From Bradyrhizobium acaciae (lineage in GTDB: Bacteria > Pseudomonadota > Alphaproteobacteria > Rhizobiales > Xanthobacteraceae), in NCBI RefSeq assembly GCF_020889785.1, contig NZ_JACMYK010000022.1, positions 1-64,000 of the forward strand: a stretch of 64,000 nt of DNA, written 5' to 3'. Shown piece after piece: positions 51,282 through 59,568 of the stretch (positions within the stretch are counted from its first letter, which is position 1; every line of letters begins with the position of its first letter). The notes beneath the pieces were generated by a model. It was given only the letters and a program-made list of their open reading frames with translations, did no database searches and was not told the DNA's origin. A program made the translations under genes and the position numbers.

Positions 51282-52346
51282 ATGACCAGGCACGATCCGC
51301 AGGCAAGCGAACCGCCAGGTCGAACGTCAGCCGGTTTCTCGCAGCGTATCTTCCCGCCGCATTCGATCGCGGCCATTGCGGCCGAGCTTCGCCAGCAGGG
51401 CATTGATCCATCGACGGTTCTCGATGGCACCAGGCTTGGCATCGCCCAGCTCGAGTCCCATACGACGCGAATATCGTATCGGCAGCTCGACACGGTGATC
51501 CGCAATGCGCTGCGGCTGGCAAAGGACCCCGCCATTGCGCTGCGCTCGGGCGCGCGAATGCACGTCACCGCCTACGGCATGTACGGATACGCGCTGCTCA
51601 GCAGCGCAACGCACGCCGAGGCCCGCGACTTTGCGGCGCGGTATATCCGCGTGGTGGGGCCGTTCTGCGATTTCGGCCTCTCCTACAATGGTGAGACGGT
51701 GGCGGCGACATTCCAGCCCATGCACTGGCCGAATCCGACCGAGAGCGTGCATCGCTTCGCAGTGGAGTTCGCGCTGGCCGCGCACCTGACGACCATTCGC
51801 GACCGCTCCGGTCAGGGCTTCGGATTTTCGCGCGTGCTGCTCGACTATGCGCCGCCACCGTCCACCGTGGCCTATCAGAGTCTTTTCCAATGCCCGGTGC
51901 TCTTCAACCAGCTTCATTGCGGATACGAATACGCGCGCAACGACGGTCCGCGGGCGCTGGCCGATCCGCGAACCCACGCCATGGCGCGGGAGATGTGCGA
52001 GGAGATACTCGGCGAGGTGAACAGCGCCGGCGGTGTTGCCGCCGATATCCGCCGGATATTGATCGAGCAGCCGGGCAGCTATCCAAGTATCGAGGCGATC
52101 GCGGCGCAGCTCGACATCTATCCCCGCGCGCTGCGGCGCAGGCTCGAAGCGGAGGGGACCTCATATCGCGATCTGCTTGCAGAGGTGCGCATGCGCCTTG
52201 CGATCGAGTATCTGCGCAAGACGCGCATGACCAATGAGGAGATTGCCAGTCGCCTCGGCTACAGCGACGCGGCCAATTTCCGCCACGCCTTTTTGCGCTG
52301 GACCGGCAGGAATCCCTCCGAGTTCCGAAGCGACGAAGGGCTTTGA
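51282..52346 (+). CDS. AraC family regulator, OruR/VirS type (araC2)
   Basis: 354 residues from ATG 51282 with AAGGGGAC upstream; the open frame extends to 51039 but that would cover the divergent promoter. Arabinose_bd domain (about 15-205; MHVTAYGMYGYALLSSAT, MHWPNPTESVHRFAVEFALA) and C-terminal double HTH (PSIEAIAAQLDIYPRALRRRLEAE, TNEEIASRLGYSDAANFRHAF). By eye it is more like araC1 than araC3. Divergent from the decarboxylase operon and followed by operator B. Likely regulator of at least the divergent operon. Confidence 0.93.
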   Translation: MTRHDPQASEPPGRTSAGFSQRIFPPHSIAAIAAELRQQGIDPSTVLDGTRLGIAQLESHTTRISYRQLDTVIRNALRLAKDPAIALRSGARMHVTAYGMYGYALLSSATHAEARDFAARYIRVVGPFCDFGLSYNGETVAATFQPMHWPNPTESVHRFAVEFALAAHLTTIRDRSGQGFGFSRVLLDYAPPPSTVAYQSLFQCPVLFNQLHCGYEYARNDGPRALADPRTHAMAREMCEEILGEVNSAGGVAADIRRILIEQPGSYPSIEAIAAQLDIYPRALRRRLEAEGTSYRDLLAEVRMRLAIEYLRKTRMTNEEIASRLGYSDAANFRHAFLRWTGRNPSEFRSDEGL

Positions 52347-52381
52347 CCCCGAGATATCCACGAGGGGGCTTCGCGAGCTCT

Positions 52382-52445
52382 GTCCGTAGTTCACCGGCAA
52401 ACTGGTTCAATCGAACCTTTTGCGTGGGCCAAGCACGTCTATGCT
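52382..52445 (+). promoter_or_regulatory. AraC-type operator/promoter, copy B
   Basis: GTCCGTAGTTCACC at 52382-52395 and CAATCGAACCTT to 52419 keep the 22-bp spacing. TATGCT (52440-52445) follows after 20 bp. It starts 36 bases past the araC2 stop and points into a 60-base stretch ending in a terminator. Confidence 0.65.
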
Positions 52446-52451
52446 CGGTGC

Positions 52452-52514
52452 CGTGGTTGCGCTCGCGATCGCGTTCTCCCAACCTCGACCGCCCTCCCTC
52501 GGCGGTCTTTTTTT
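52452..52514 (+). ncRNA. Candidate AraC-controlled small RNA 2
   Basis: Predicted about 63-nt transcript from promoter B to the terminator at 52487-52514; no coding potential. The 5' part contains the self-complementary CGCGATCGCG (52463-52473 area). It could instead be only the tail of the araC2 transcript. Boundaries are inferred. Confidence 0.35.
52487..52514 (+). terminator. Rho-independent terminator after araC2
   Basis: Perfect 7-bp stem GACCGCC/GGCGGTC (52487-52507) with a 7-base loop and seven T residues. It insulates araC2 and promoter B from promoter C, which starts 11 bases later. Confidence 0.88.
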
Positions 52515-52524
52515 GGCCGGTCTT

Positions 52525-52589
52525 GTCCGGAACTCACCCTCAAACGCGACCAATCGAACCTTCCGCTGCCTGGTCCGGCTTACTAGCCT
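52525..52589 (+). promoter_or_regulatory. AraC-type operator/promoter, copy C
   Basis: GTCCGGAACTCACC at 52525-52538 and CCAATCGAACCTT to 52562 keep the same spacing. TAGCCT (52584-52589) follows after 21 bp. It lies about 70 bases before the araC3 start and presumably drives araC3. Confidence 0.7.
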
Positions 52590-52657
52590 GCCGGCAGATA
52601 GCGACGAACCGGATTGCGAGGCCGGCGAACCGGCGCTGAAGGCGGACGAGGAGGCTC

Positions 52658-53740
52658 GTGTATCACCCGTCACCAAATCTCGTGCAGTGTCTCTATTCGC
52701 CGCAACGGATCGCTGCCGTGGTGGATGTCCTCGCCGAGGACGGGATCTCCGCGTCGCGCGCGCTCGCCGGCGCCAATTTGAGAAGTGCGGACCTCAGGGA
52801 TTCGTCGGTACGCGTCTCCTACCGGCAGGTCGAAACGGTCTTTCGCAACGCGATGCGGCTGTCGCAGGATCCGGCGATCGCGTTTCGTGCCGGAGAACGA
52901 ATGCATGTCCTGGCTTACGGCATGTATGGCTATGCGATGCTGAGCAGCCGGACCCGTCCCGAAGTCATCGATTTCGCGGCCAAGTATGGCCGCGTCCTGG
53001 GTACGGTCGCCGACATCGACTTTACCCGCAAGGACGATACGGCGAGCTGCCTGCTCGATCCTCTGCTGTCTCGCGATCCGGCTGATGACGTCTATCGGTT
53101 CGCGCTGGAGTTCGCGTTTGCGACCTGTCAGACGCTGAGCCGCGATGTCTATGGTGGCGCGTTCCGCTTCTCGAAGCTGAGCGCCGCCTACGCGACGCCG
53201 CCCCACGCCAGGAGCTACGATCGGATCTTTCAGTGTCCGATCGAGTTCGGCCAATCCAGGAACATGCTGGAGTTCGATACGGCCTGGATCGACCATCGGG
53301 CGATCAGCCCCGGCGAGATGACCAGGGCGATGGCAGTCCGAATCTGCCGTCAGCATCTCGATCCTGTCGCGCGGGACGATGGCCTCGCCGCCGACATAAG
53401 GCGTCGGCTCGTCGAGCATCCCGGCCGCTTCCCGAGCATCGAGGCAATGGCGGCGGAGCTCATGATTCACCCGCGCACATTTCGCCGCAGGCTGCAACTG
53501 CAGCAGAAAACCTACCGGCAGATCGTCTCCGAGTTCCGCATGCAACTCGCGGTCGGCTATCTGCGTAACACCCAAATGACCAATGACGAGATCGCCGCGC
53601 GGCTTGCCTACAGCGACGCGGCGAACTTCCGCCACGCCTTCGTCCGCTGGACCGGCAAAAGCCCGTCGGATTTCCGCAATGGCCGGGCACCAGGCGTCGC
53701 AGCATGCGCGCAAGATTTGTTGGCGGATGTCCCAAACTAA
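52658..53740 (+). CDS. AraC family regulator, OruR/VirS type (araC3)
   Basis: 360 residues from a GTG start at 52658 with GAGGAGG upstream. Same domain order as araC1/2: Arabinose_bd (VSYRQVETVFRNAMRLSQDPAIAFRAG, MHVLAYGMYGYAMLSS) and double HTH (PSIEAMAAELMIHPRTFRRRLQLQ, TNDEIAARLAYSDAANFRHAF). It is the most divergent of the three. Its own promoter carries operator C, implying auto- or cross-regulation, and operator D overlaps its stop codon and drives the lipid operon. It has a Cys-containing extension after the HTH. Confidence 0.93.
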   Translation: MYHPSPNLVQCLYSPQRIAAVVDVLAEDGISASRALAGANLRSADLRDSSVRVSYRQVETVFRNAMRLSQDPAIAFRAGERMHVLAYGMYGYAMLSSRTRPEVIDFAAKYGRVLGTVADIDFTRKDDTASCLLDPLLSRDPADDVYRFALEFAFATCQTLSRDVYGGAFRFSKLSAAYATPPHARSYDRIFQCPIEFGQSRNMLEFDTAWIDHRAISPGEMTRAMAVRICRQHLDPVARDDGLAADIRRRLVEHPGRFPSIEAMAAELMIHPRTFRRRLQLQQKTYRQIVSEFRMQLAVGYLRNTQMTNDEIAARLAYSDAANFRHAFVRWTGKSPSDFRNGRAPGVAACAQDLLADVPN

Positions 53741-53793
53741 CCGCTCAAGTGGGCCAATTGCACCTTTTACCGGTCTGACCCGCCCGATAGCGT
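53729..53793 (+). promoter_or_regulatory. AraC-type operator/promoter, copy D
   Basis: GTCCCAAACTAACC at 53729-53742 includes the araC3 TAA stop; CCAATTGCACCTT ends at 53766. TAGCGT (53788-53793) follows after 21 bp. It drives the lipase-phasin-WS/DGAT operon with a leader of about 120 bases. Confidence 0.68.
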
Positions 53794-53923
53794 TTTGAGA
53801 CCAAGGGAATGCACGGCTGCGCGATCGGGATTGGTATGGAGCCGCTCGCGGGGCTTGGCAGCAATCATAAAAATGACGGGTCGTGCGGGTCGTACCGTGT
53901 GATCCGGGAGGGGACATTCAGAC

Positions 53924-54733
53924 ATGAAAACGGCCGTTGACCGTTCCGCACCGCCGTCGCAGCTGCTGCTCGCGCTCGAGGCGCGCGGGATTTGGGAGCT
54001 GCAGGCGTTCTTCGCAAGCTATCCGCTGCTTCGGCGCGCGCCGCGCGGCGACGGACATCCCGTGCTGGTATTGCCGGGGCTTTCCGCCAGCGATATGTCG
54101 ACGCGGCCGTTGCGCGCGTATTTGAAGGCACAAGGCTATGCGGCGCACGGCTGGAAGCTTGGGCCCAACCACGGACCGCGTCCCGGCGTCGAGGCCGCGA
54201 TGGATGCGCGGCTGGCCGAGCTTGCCGAGCGCTACCAGCGCAAGGTGAGCCTGATCGGATGGAGCCTTGGTGGCGTCTTTGCACGCGAGATTGCACGGCG
54301 CACGCCCGAGCTGGTGCGTCAGGTGATCACACTCGGGAGCCCGTTCGCGAACGAGCCGAAGGCGAGCAATGCGTGGCGTCTCTATGAGGTCCTGAGCGAG
54401 CGTCGGGTCGACGATTGGCCCGACCGGGACGTGATGAAGCTGCCGCCGCCGGTGCCGAGCACGGCAATCTACTCGCGCACGGACGGCATCGTCTCGTGGC
54501 GGGGTTGCCGGGAGCAGCCCGGCGCGCGGACGCAGAACATCGAGGTCGAGGGCAGTCATTGCGGCCTCGGACACAATCCGGCGGTGCTCTACGCGATCGC
54601 CGATCGGCTCGCGCTGCCGGAGGATGATTGGTCGCCATTCGACCGCAGCGGTCTTCGCGGCCTGGTCTACCCCGATCCTGATCGTACCGAGAACAGCCTT
54701 TCTCTGCTTTGGCCGCGCGCGTCCGCAGCCTGA
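53924..54733 (+). CDS. Alpha/beta hydrolase, lipase-like (copy 1)
   Basis: 269-residue serine hydrolase. HPVLVLPGLSASD gives the oxyanion-hole region, S114 lies in GWSLGG (GxSxG nucleophile elbow), the acid is probably Asp in SRTDGIVSW and the base His in GSHCGLGHN. No signal peptide, so cytoplasmic. The set of motifs is like triacylglycerol-lipase/PHA-related esterases. It is the first gene after operator D. With WS/DGAT and phasin downstream it most likely hydrolyses acylglycerols, wax esters or a related storage lipid. A paralogue closes the operon at 62765. Confidence 0.87.
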   Translation: MKTAVDRSAPPSQLLLALEARGIWELQAFFASYPLLRRAPRGDGHPVLVLPGLSASDMSTRPLRAYLKAQGYAAHGWKLGPNHGPRPGVEAAMDARLAELAERYQRKVSLIGWSLGGVFAREIARRTPELVRQVITLGSPFANEPKASNAWRLYEVLSERRVDDWPDRDVMKLPPPVPSTAIYSRTDGIVSWRGCREQPGARTQNIEVEGSHCGLGHNPAVLYAIADRLALPEDDWSPFDRSGLRGLVYPDPDRTENSLSLLWPRASAA

Positions 54734-54793
54734 CGCGCAGTCCAATGGACGGCATTTCGCCGCCATCAGCCAAATACCAGAAGGAGGAGATCG

Positions 54794-55234
54794 ATGGGGA
54801 CCGATGACAGCCAATCCGACGCAATGGGCATGGGCGCGATGCCGTGGCTCGGGGACCTGAAGAAAATGGCTGAGAGGTTCACGCTGCCCGGGATCGATAT
54901 CGCCGCGCTGATCGAATGGCAGCGCAAGGACATGGAGGCGTTGGCGGAGGCAAACCGGCAAGCCTACGAAGGCATCCAGGCGATGGTCAGCCGGCGCAAC
55001 GAGATCCTGCAGGAAACGCTCGCGCAGTGGCAGGCGGCGATGAAGGGTTTCGGCAGCGGCGATACCCTGACCAATCAGGCGGAGACCGCCAAGCAGCAGG
55101 TCGAGAAGGCCGTCGCGAACTTCCGAGAACTATCGCAGATGGAGGCGCAGGCTCGCAACAACGCCTGGAAGGTCATGCAGGACCGCATGCAGGAGAACCT
55201 CGCGAACCTGCAGAAGCTGCTGCAGCCAAAATAG
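54794..55234 (+). CDS. Phasin family protein
   Basis: 146-residue amphipathic, almost wholly helical protein of the phasin family, which coats intracellular storage granules. The core is typical: FTLPGIDIAALIEWQRKDME, ALAEANRQAYEGIQAMVSRRNEIL, and a C-terminal helix ending NLANLQKLLQPK. AAGGAGGAG lies before the ATG. In this operon it may coat PHA granules or, given the WS/DGAT, neutral-lipid bodies; the sequence alone does not decide. Confidence 0.9.
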   Translation: MGTDDSQSDAMGMGAMPWLGDLKKMAERFTLPGIDIAALIEWQRKDMEALAEANRQAYEGIQAMVSRRNEILQETLAQWQAAMKGFGSGDTLTNQAETAKQQVEKAVANFRELSQMEAQARNNAWKVMQDRMQENLANLQKLLQPK

Positions 55235-55271
55235 CACCGCCCTTGTGAGGTGCCAACGATCGGGGGAAGCC

Positions 55272-56038
55272 ATGAGTCTGGCCAAGTTGCAGGACCTGAC
55301 GGGTCGCGTCGCGCTCGTCACGGGCGGATCGAGAGGTCTCGGCCTCCAGATTGCCGAGGTGCTCGGCGAGCTTGGCGCGAAGGCGCGATCACCGCGCGCA
55401 AGCGCGATGAACTCGACGCGGCGGCTGCTCACCTCAAGGGGTTGGGGGTCGATGCGCTGCCCGTGGTTTGCGACATGGGAAAGCCGGAGACGATCCCGCC
55501 GATGGTCGAACAGGTCGTGGCGGCACTCGGCCCGATCGACATCCTGGTCAACAACGCCGGCACGTCATGGGGCGCGCCGACGATCGAGCATTCGCTCGAC
55601 GGCTGGAACAAGGTGATCAACCTGAACGTGACCGCGATCTTCGTCGCCACGCAGGAAGTCGGACGTCGCTGCATGGTGCCGCGGCGCAGCGGCAAGGTGA
55701 TCAACATCGCATCGATCCAGGGGCTGACCGGCTGCTATCCGGAAGGCACGCCGACGCTGGCCTACAACGCGAGCAAGGGTGCGGTTGTCAATCTGACCCG
55801 CACGCTCGCCAACGAATGGGCGCCGCTCGGGATCAACGTCAACGCGATCGCGCCGGGCTATTTCCCGACCAAGATGACCGCTCAGCTCGACCAGGGCACG
55901 ACCTCGCATATGGCTCCCATGAATCGCGGAGGCGGTCCCGAAGACCTCAAGGGTGTCGCAGCGCTGCTCGCCTCCGACGCCTGTGCATTCATTACCGGCC
56001 AGACCATTGCGGTCGATGGCGGCGTCACCGCTGTCTGA
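55272..56038 (+). pseudogene. SDR family oxidoreductase, frameshifted near codon 37
   Basis: A classical SDR reductase split over two frames. From ATG 55272 (GGGGGAAG upstream) frame 1 gives LTGRVALVTGGSRGLGLQIA, the NAD(P) motif, up to GELGAK. Right after 55383 the reading must move one frame to continue as AITARKRDELDAAAAHLKG..., which then has VNNAGTSWG, NIASIQGL, YNASKGAVV (YxxxK) and ITGQTIAVDGG to the TGA at 56038. A single missing base (for example a T making AAGGTCGCG) would restore KVAIT. It may be a sequencing error or a true recent inactivation. If intact, it would reduce or oxidise a fatty alcohol, aldehyde or 3-oxoacyl substrate. Confidence 0.75.
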
Positions 56039-56067
56039 TCTCGGCGACAATACAACGGAGAGAGCTG

Positions 56068-57777
56068 ATGAACGACGTGCCCTGGATACGATCCTATCCC
56101 GACGGCGTGCGCTGGGATATCGACATCGCTACCGGACCGGTGCAGCGGATTCTCGACGAGGCCGTTGCCAAATGGCCGATGCGCCCTGCCATCGACTTCA
56201 TGGGCAAGCAGATCACCTATGGTGAGCTCGGGCGGCTGACGGATCGCGTGGCGAAGGGCCTGCAACTGCTCGGTGTGAAGCCGGGTGTCCATGTCGGGCT
56301 CTATCTGCCGAACACGCCGCATTACATCATCGCATTCTTCGGCATCCTCAAGGCAGGCGGTACGGCGGTCAACTACTCGCCGCTCGACGCCGCCAAGGTG
56401 CTCGAGCACAAGATCGAGGACAGCCGCACCGATATTCTCATCACCCTCGATATGGTCTCGCTCTATCCGCAGATGGCGGCGATGCTGGGCAAGACCAGGC
56501 TGAAGAAGCTGGTGGTTGGTACGGTCGGCGAGTTCACGGCGGATCCCGACAAGGTGATCGGCGAGATGAAGGCGGCCAAGCAGCTGAGTGCGGTGACGTG
56601 GGACGACAATCACGTCAGCTTTGGCCAGCTGATCCACAATGACGGCGCCTACGAAGCCCATGCGATCGACGATCCCAGCGGGACGATCGCCGTGCTGCAG
56701 TACACCGGCGGCACCACCGGGTTGCCGAAGGGCGCAATGCTCACCCATGCCAATCTGACCAGCGCGTGCCAGCAATACCGGGCCACCACGGCGGGCTCAC
56801 CGCCGGTGCTGGTCGACGGGCAGGAGCGCTTCCTTGCCGTGCTGCCGCCATTCCACATCTACGCGTTGTCCGTGAACGTGCTGTTCGGCGTCCTGATGGG
56901 GGCGGAGATCATCCAGCATGTCCGCTTTGATCCGAAGGCCTCGCTCGAGGAAATCTCGACAAAATCGGTCAGCGTGTTCTGCGGGGTGCCGACGATGTTC
57001 ACGGCGCTGATCAACCACCCGGAGACGCCTAAGCACAGCTTGCGCACGCTGAAATATTGCGGATCCGGCGGAGCGCCGCTGCCGCTCGAGGTGGCGCAGC
57101 AGTTCGCGTCGATCACCGGCTGCAATCTGAGCGAAGGCTGGGGCATGACCGAGACCTCGCCGAGCGGCACCTTCACGCCGGCGCAGGCTGGATCGATGCG
57201 CAAGGCCGGCTCCTGCGGCATGCCGATGCCCGGCATCGTCATCAAGTTCCTCGATGTCGACAACGGCAGCACGTACGTCCCGCTCGGCGAGCGCGGCGAA
57301 ATCTGCATCAGGGGCCCGAACGTGATGAAGGGCTACTGGAACAATCCGGACGCCACCGCCGAGGTCACGACAGCGAACGGATTCCTGCGTACCGGCGATG
57401 TCGGCTACATGGATGAGGACGGCTTCATCTTCATCGTCGACCGTACCAAGGACATGCTGCTGTGCAGCGGATACAACGTGTATCCGCGCGTCCTCGAAGA
57501 GGCGATCTACAAATATCCGGCGGTCGAAGAGGTCGCCGTCATCGGCATTCGCGACGAGTATCGCGGCCAGTCGCCGAAGGCCTTCGTCAAGCTGAAGGCT
57601 GACGCCAAGCCGTTCAAGCTCGAGGAGCTGCAGGCCTTCCTCAAGGACAAGCTCGGCAAGCACGAGATGGTGCAGGCGCTCGAGATCCGCGCCGAACTGC
57701 CGAAGACCGCGGTCGGCAAGCTCTCGAAGAAGGAATTGTACGACGAGGAGGAGCGCAGGGCCCGGGCGTCGGCGTGA
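56068..57777 (+). CDS. Acyl-CoA ligase of the lipid operon
   Basis: 569-residue AMP-forming long-chain acyl-CoA ligase, FadD-like. N-terminus MNDVPWIRSYPDGVRWDI; P-loop QYTGGTTGLPKGAMLTHANL; adenylate motif SEGWGMTETSPSGTF; FLRTGDVGYMDEDGFIFIVDRTKD; SGYNVYPRVLEEAIY; and the terminal catalytic-lysine region PKTAVGKLSKKELYDEE. It supplies acyl-CoA for the WS/DGAT downstream and releases AMP, which the operon's adenylate kinase could recycle. The GAGAG before ATG 56068 serves as ribosome site. Confidence 0.92.
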   Translation: MNDVPWIRSYPDGVRWDIDIATGPVQRILDEAVAKWPMRPAIDFMGKQITYGELGRLTDRVAKGLQLLGVKPGVHVGLYLPNTPHYIIAFFGILKAGGTAVNYSPLDAAKVLEHKIEDSRTDILITLDMVSLYPQMAAMLGKTRLKKLVVGTVGEFTADPDKVIGEMKAAKQLSAVTWDDNHVSFGQLIHNDGAYEAHAIDDPSGTIAVLQYTGGTTGLPKGAMLTHANLTSACQQYRATTAGSPPVLVDGQERFLAVLPPFHIYALSVNVLFGVLMGAEIIQHVRFDPKASLEEISTKSVSVFCGVPTMFTALINHPETPKHSLRTLKYCGSGGAPLPLEVAQQFASITGCNLSEGWGMTETSPSGTFTPAQAGSMRKAGSCGMPMPGIVIKFLDVDNGSTYVPLGERGEICIRGPNVMKGYWNNPDATAEVTTANGFLRTGDVGYMDEDGFIFIVDRTKDMLLCSGYNVYPRVLEEAIYKYPAVEEVAVIGIRDEYRGQSPKAFVKLKADAKPFKLEELQAFLKDKLGKHEMVQALEIRAELPKTAVGKLSKKELYDEEERRARASA

Positions 57778-57914
57778 AGACGCCTGCGTGGTCCAGCGCG
57801 GCCGCGGCCGTGAGGTTCAGGCCCTGACAGCAATGCAAAGACCGTGGTGCGCGAGGTGTCGGCACGCGGTCATCGGATACGGCCATCGCCGTCACACCGC
57901 TACGGGAGGAGAGA

Positions 57915-59471
57915 ATGGACCAACTCAGCAGCATGGATGCATCGTTCCTGCATCTCGAAACGCCGGAAACGCCGATGCATGTCGGCAGCCTGATGATCTT
58001 CGATCTCCCCGAGGGCTACCAGGCCGACTACTACGAAGACGTCAAGGAGATGCTCGGCAAGCGCCTCCACCTCTCGGCGTTGCTGAATCGCAAGCTGGCG
58101 CAGATGCCGTTCCAGCTCGCCGAGCCGGTCTGGATCGAGGACGACGACATCGAGCTCGACTATCACGTGCGGACCGTCACCTTGCGGCGGCCGGGCACCA
58201 TGGCGCAGCTCGAGCAACTCGTTGCACGATTGCACGCCTCGCTGCTCGACCGCAGTCGCCCGCTGTGGGAGATGTATGTCATCGACGGCCTCGAGAACGG
58301 CCAGGTCGCGTTCTATACCAAGGCGCATCACAGCGGTGTCGATGGCAAGGCCGGCGTCGAACTCGCCAAGGTGCTCTACGATGTCTCGCCCAAGATGCGC
58401 GAGGTACCGCCGCCGCGGCGCAAGCGCGCCTCGAGCGGGGAATACCAGCTCGGCGTGACCGAGCTCTTGCAGGCGGCCGCCAACAATGCGGCTCAGCAAT
58501 ATCGCAAGCTCGCAGAACTCCTGCCGACAGCCGCCAAGGCACTCGGCACGGCTGCGAGCGTGATGGCCACCCAGCGGTCGCAGAAAGGGGAGCGTTCGCT
58601 CAGCCTTGGGTTGGCGCCGAAGACGGTGTTCAACGACTCCATCACCAATCAACGCTCCTACAGTACGATGTCGTTGCCGCTCGCGGACATCAAGGTGCTG
58701 GGCAAACGTGTCGGCGGCACGGTCAACACCATCGTCATGGCGATGTGCAGCATCGCACTGCAACGCTTCCTCACCGAGCGCGGGCTGCTACCCAAGGAAT
58801 CCTTGATCGCGATGGTGCCGGTCAGCCTCCGTGCGGAAGGCGACAAGGCGATGAACAACCAGGTCTCGGCGGTCCGCGTCGACCTGGCGACCGACATCGA
58901 TGACCTGCCGACCCGTTTCAAGGCGATCCACGCGTCATCCGAAGCGGCCAAGGCGGTCGTGCGCGAACTCAAGCCGGTGCTCGGCGTCGACGTGCCGATC
59001 ACGGGTTCGCCGTGGCTGATGACCGGGCTCGCCTCGCTGCTCGGCCGCTCCAACCTTGCGAGCCGCATGCCGGCAGCGGGCAATGTGCTGATCTCCAACG
59101 TGCCGGGGCCGGGGCAGCATCTCTACATGGCCGGCGCACGGATGGTGCACTACTTCCCGGTGTCGATCCCCTATCACGGCAGCGCGTTGAACATCACGGT
59201 GCACAGTTATGCGGGCCTGCTCGAGTTCGGCTTGACCGCGTGCCGACGGGTGCTGTCGCAGGACGAGTCCTACGAGATGATCGAGCACCTGCGGGCCGCG
59301 CTGCGCGAGATCGAGGCCCTGCCGCCGGTCGAGGCCGAGATCGTCGAACTCACGCCGCAGACCGCAGCTCAATCGAAGGCGCCGGCTTCGACCGCGGCGT
59401 CGGTGACGGTCATCCAGCCAGACGAGGTGCCGCCGGCCGCAGCAAACGACAAGGCAAGCCGGGCCGGCTAG
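57915..59471 (+). CDS. Wax ester synthase/diacylglycerol acyltransferase (WS/DGAT)
   Basis: 518-residue bifunctional WS/DGAT, which esterifies acyl-CoA with a fatty alcohol (wax ester) or diacylglycerol (triacylglycerol). The catalytic motif HHxxxDG is complete at H138-H139-SGV-D143-G. The N-terminal LSSMDASFLHLETPETPMHVGSLMIF and the later NNQVSAVRVDLATD and ISNVPGPGQHLYMAGARM are family signatures (PLW/ND motifs). Length is slightly above the usual 460-490 because of an Ala/Pro-rich tail after about residue 470. GGGAGGAGA precedes the ATG. This is the core evidence for neutral-lipid metabolism in the operon. Confidence 0.94.
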   Translation: MDQLSSMDASFLHLETPETPMHVGSLMIFDLPEGYQADYYEDVKEMLGKRLHLSALLNRKLAQMPFQLAEPVWIEDDDIELDYHVRTVTLRRPGTMAQLEQLVARLHASLLDRSRPLWEMYVIDGLENGQVAFYTKAHHSGVDGKAGVELAKVLYDVSPKMREVPPPRRKRASSGEYQLGVTELLQAAANNAAQQYRKLAELLPTAAKALGTAASVMATQRSQKGERSLSLGLAPKTVFNDSITNQRSYSTMSLPLADIKVLGKRVGGTVNTIVMAMCSIALQRFLTERGLLPKESLIAMVPVSLRAEGDKAMNNQVSAVRVDLATDIDDLPTRFKAIHASSEAAKAVVRELKPVLGVDVPITGSPWLMTGLASLLGRSNLASRMPAAGNVLISNVPGPGQHLYMAGARMVHYFPVSIPYHGSALNITVHSYAGLLEFGLTACRRVLSQDESYEMIEHLRAALREIEALPPVEAEIVELTPQTAAQSKAPASTAASVTVIQPDEVPPAAANDKASRAG

Positions 59472-59568
59472 GCGCCGGCCGTTCAATCGATCATAGCGCC
59501 GGAGCCGGGAACGCCGCCGCGTCGCCCGCTCCGCCTTGGAATCAAAAGAACATTTGGAGGAAACCGGA

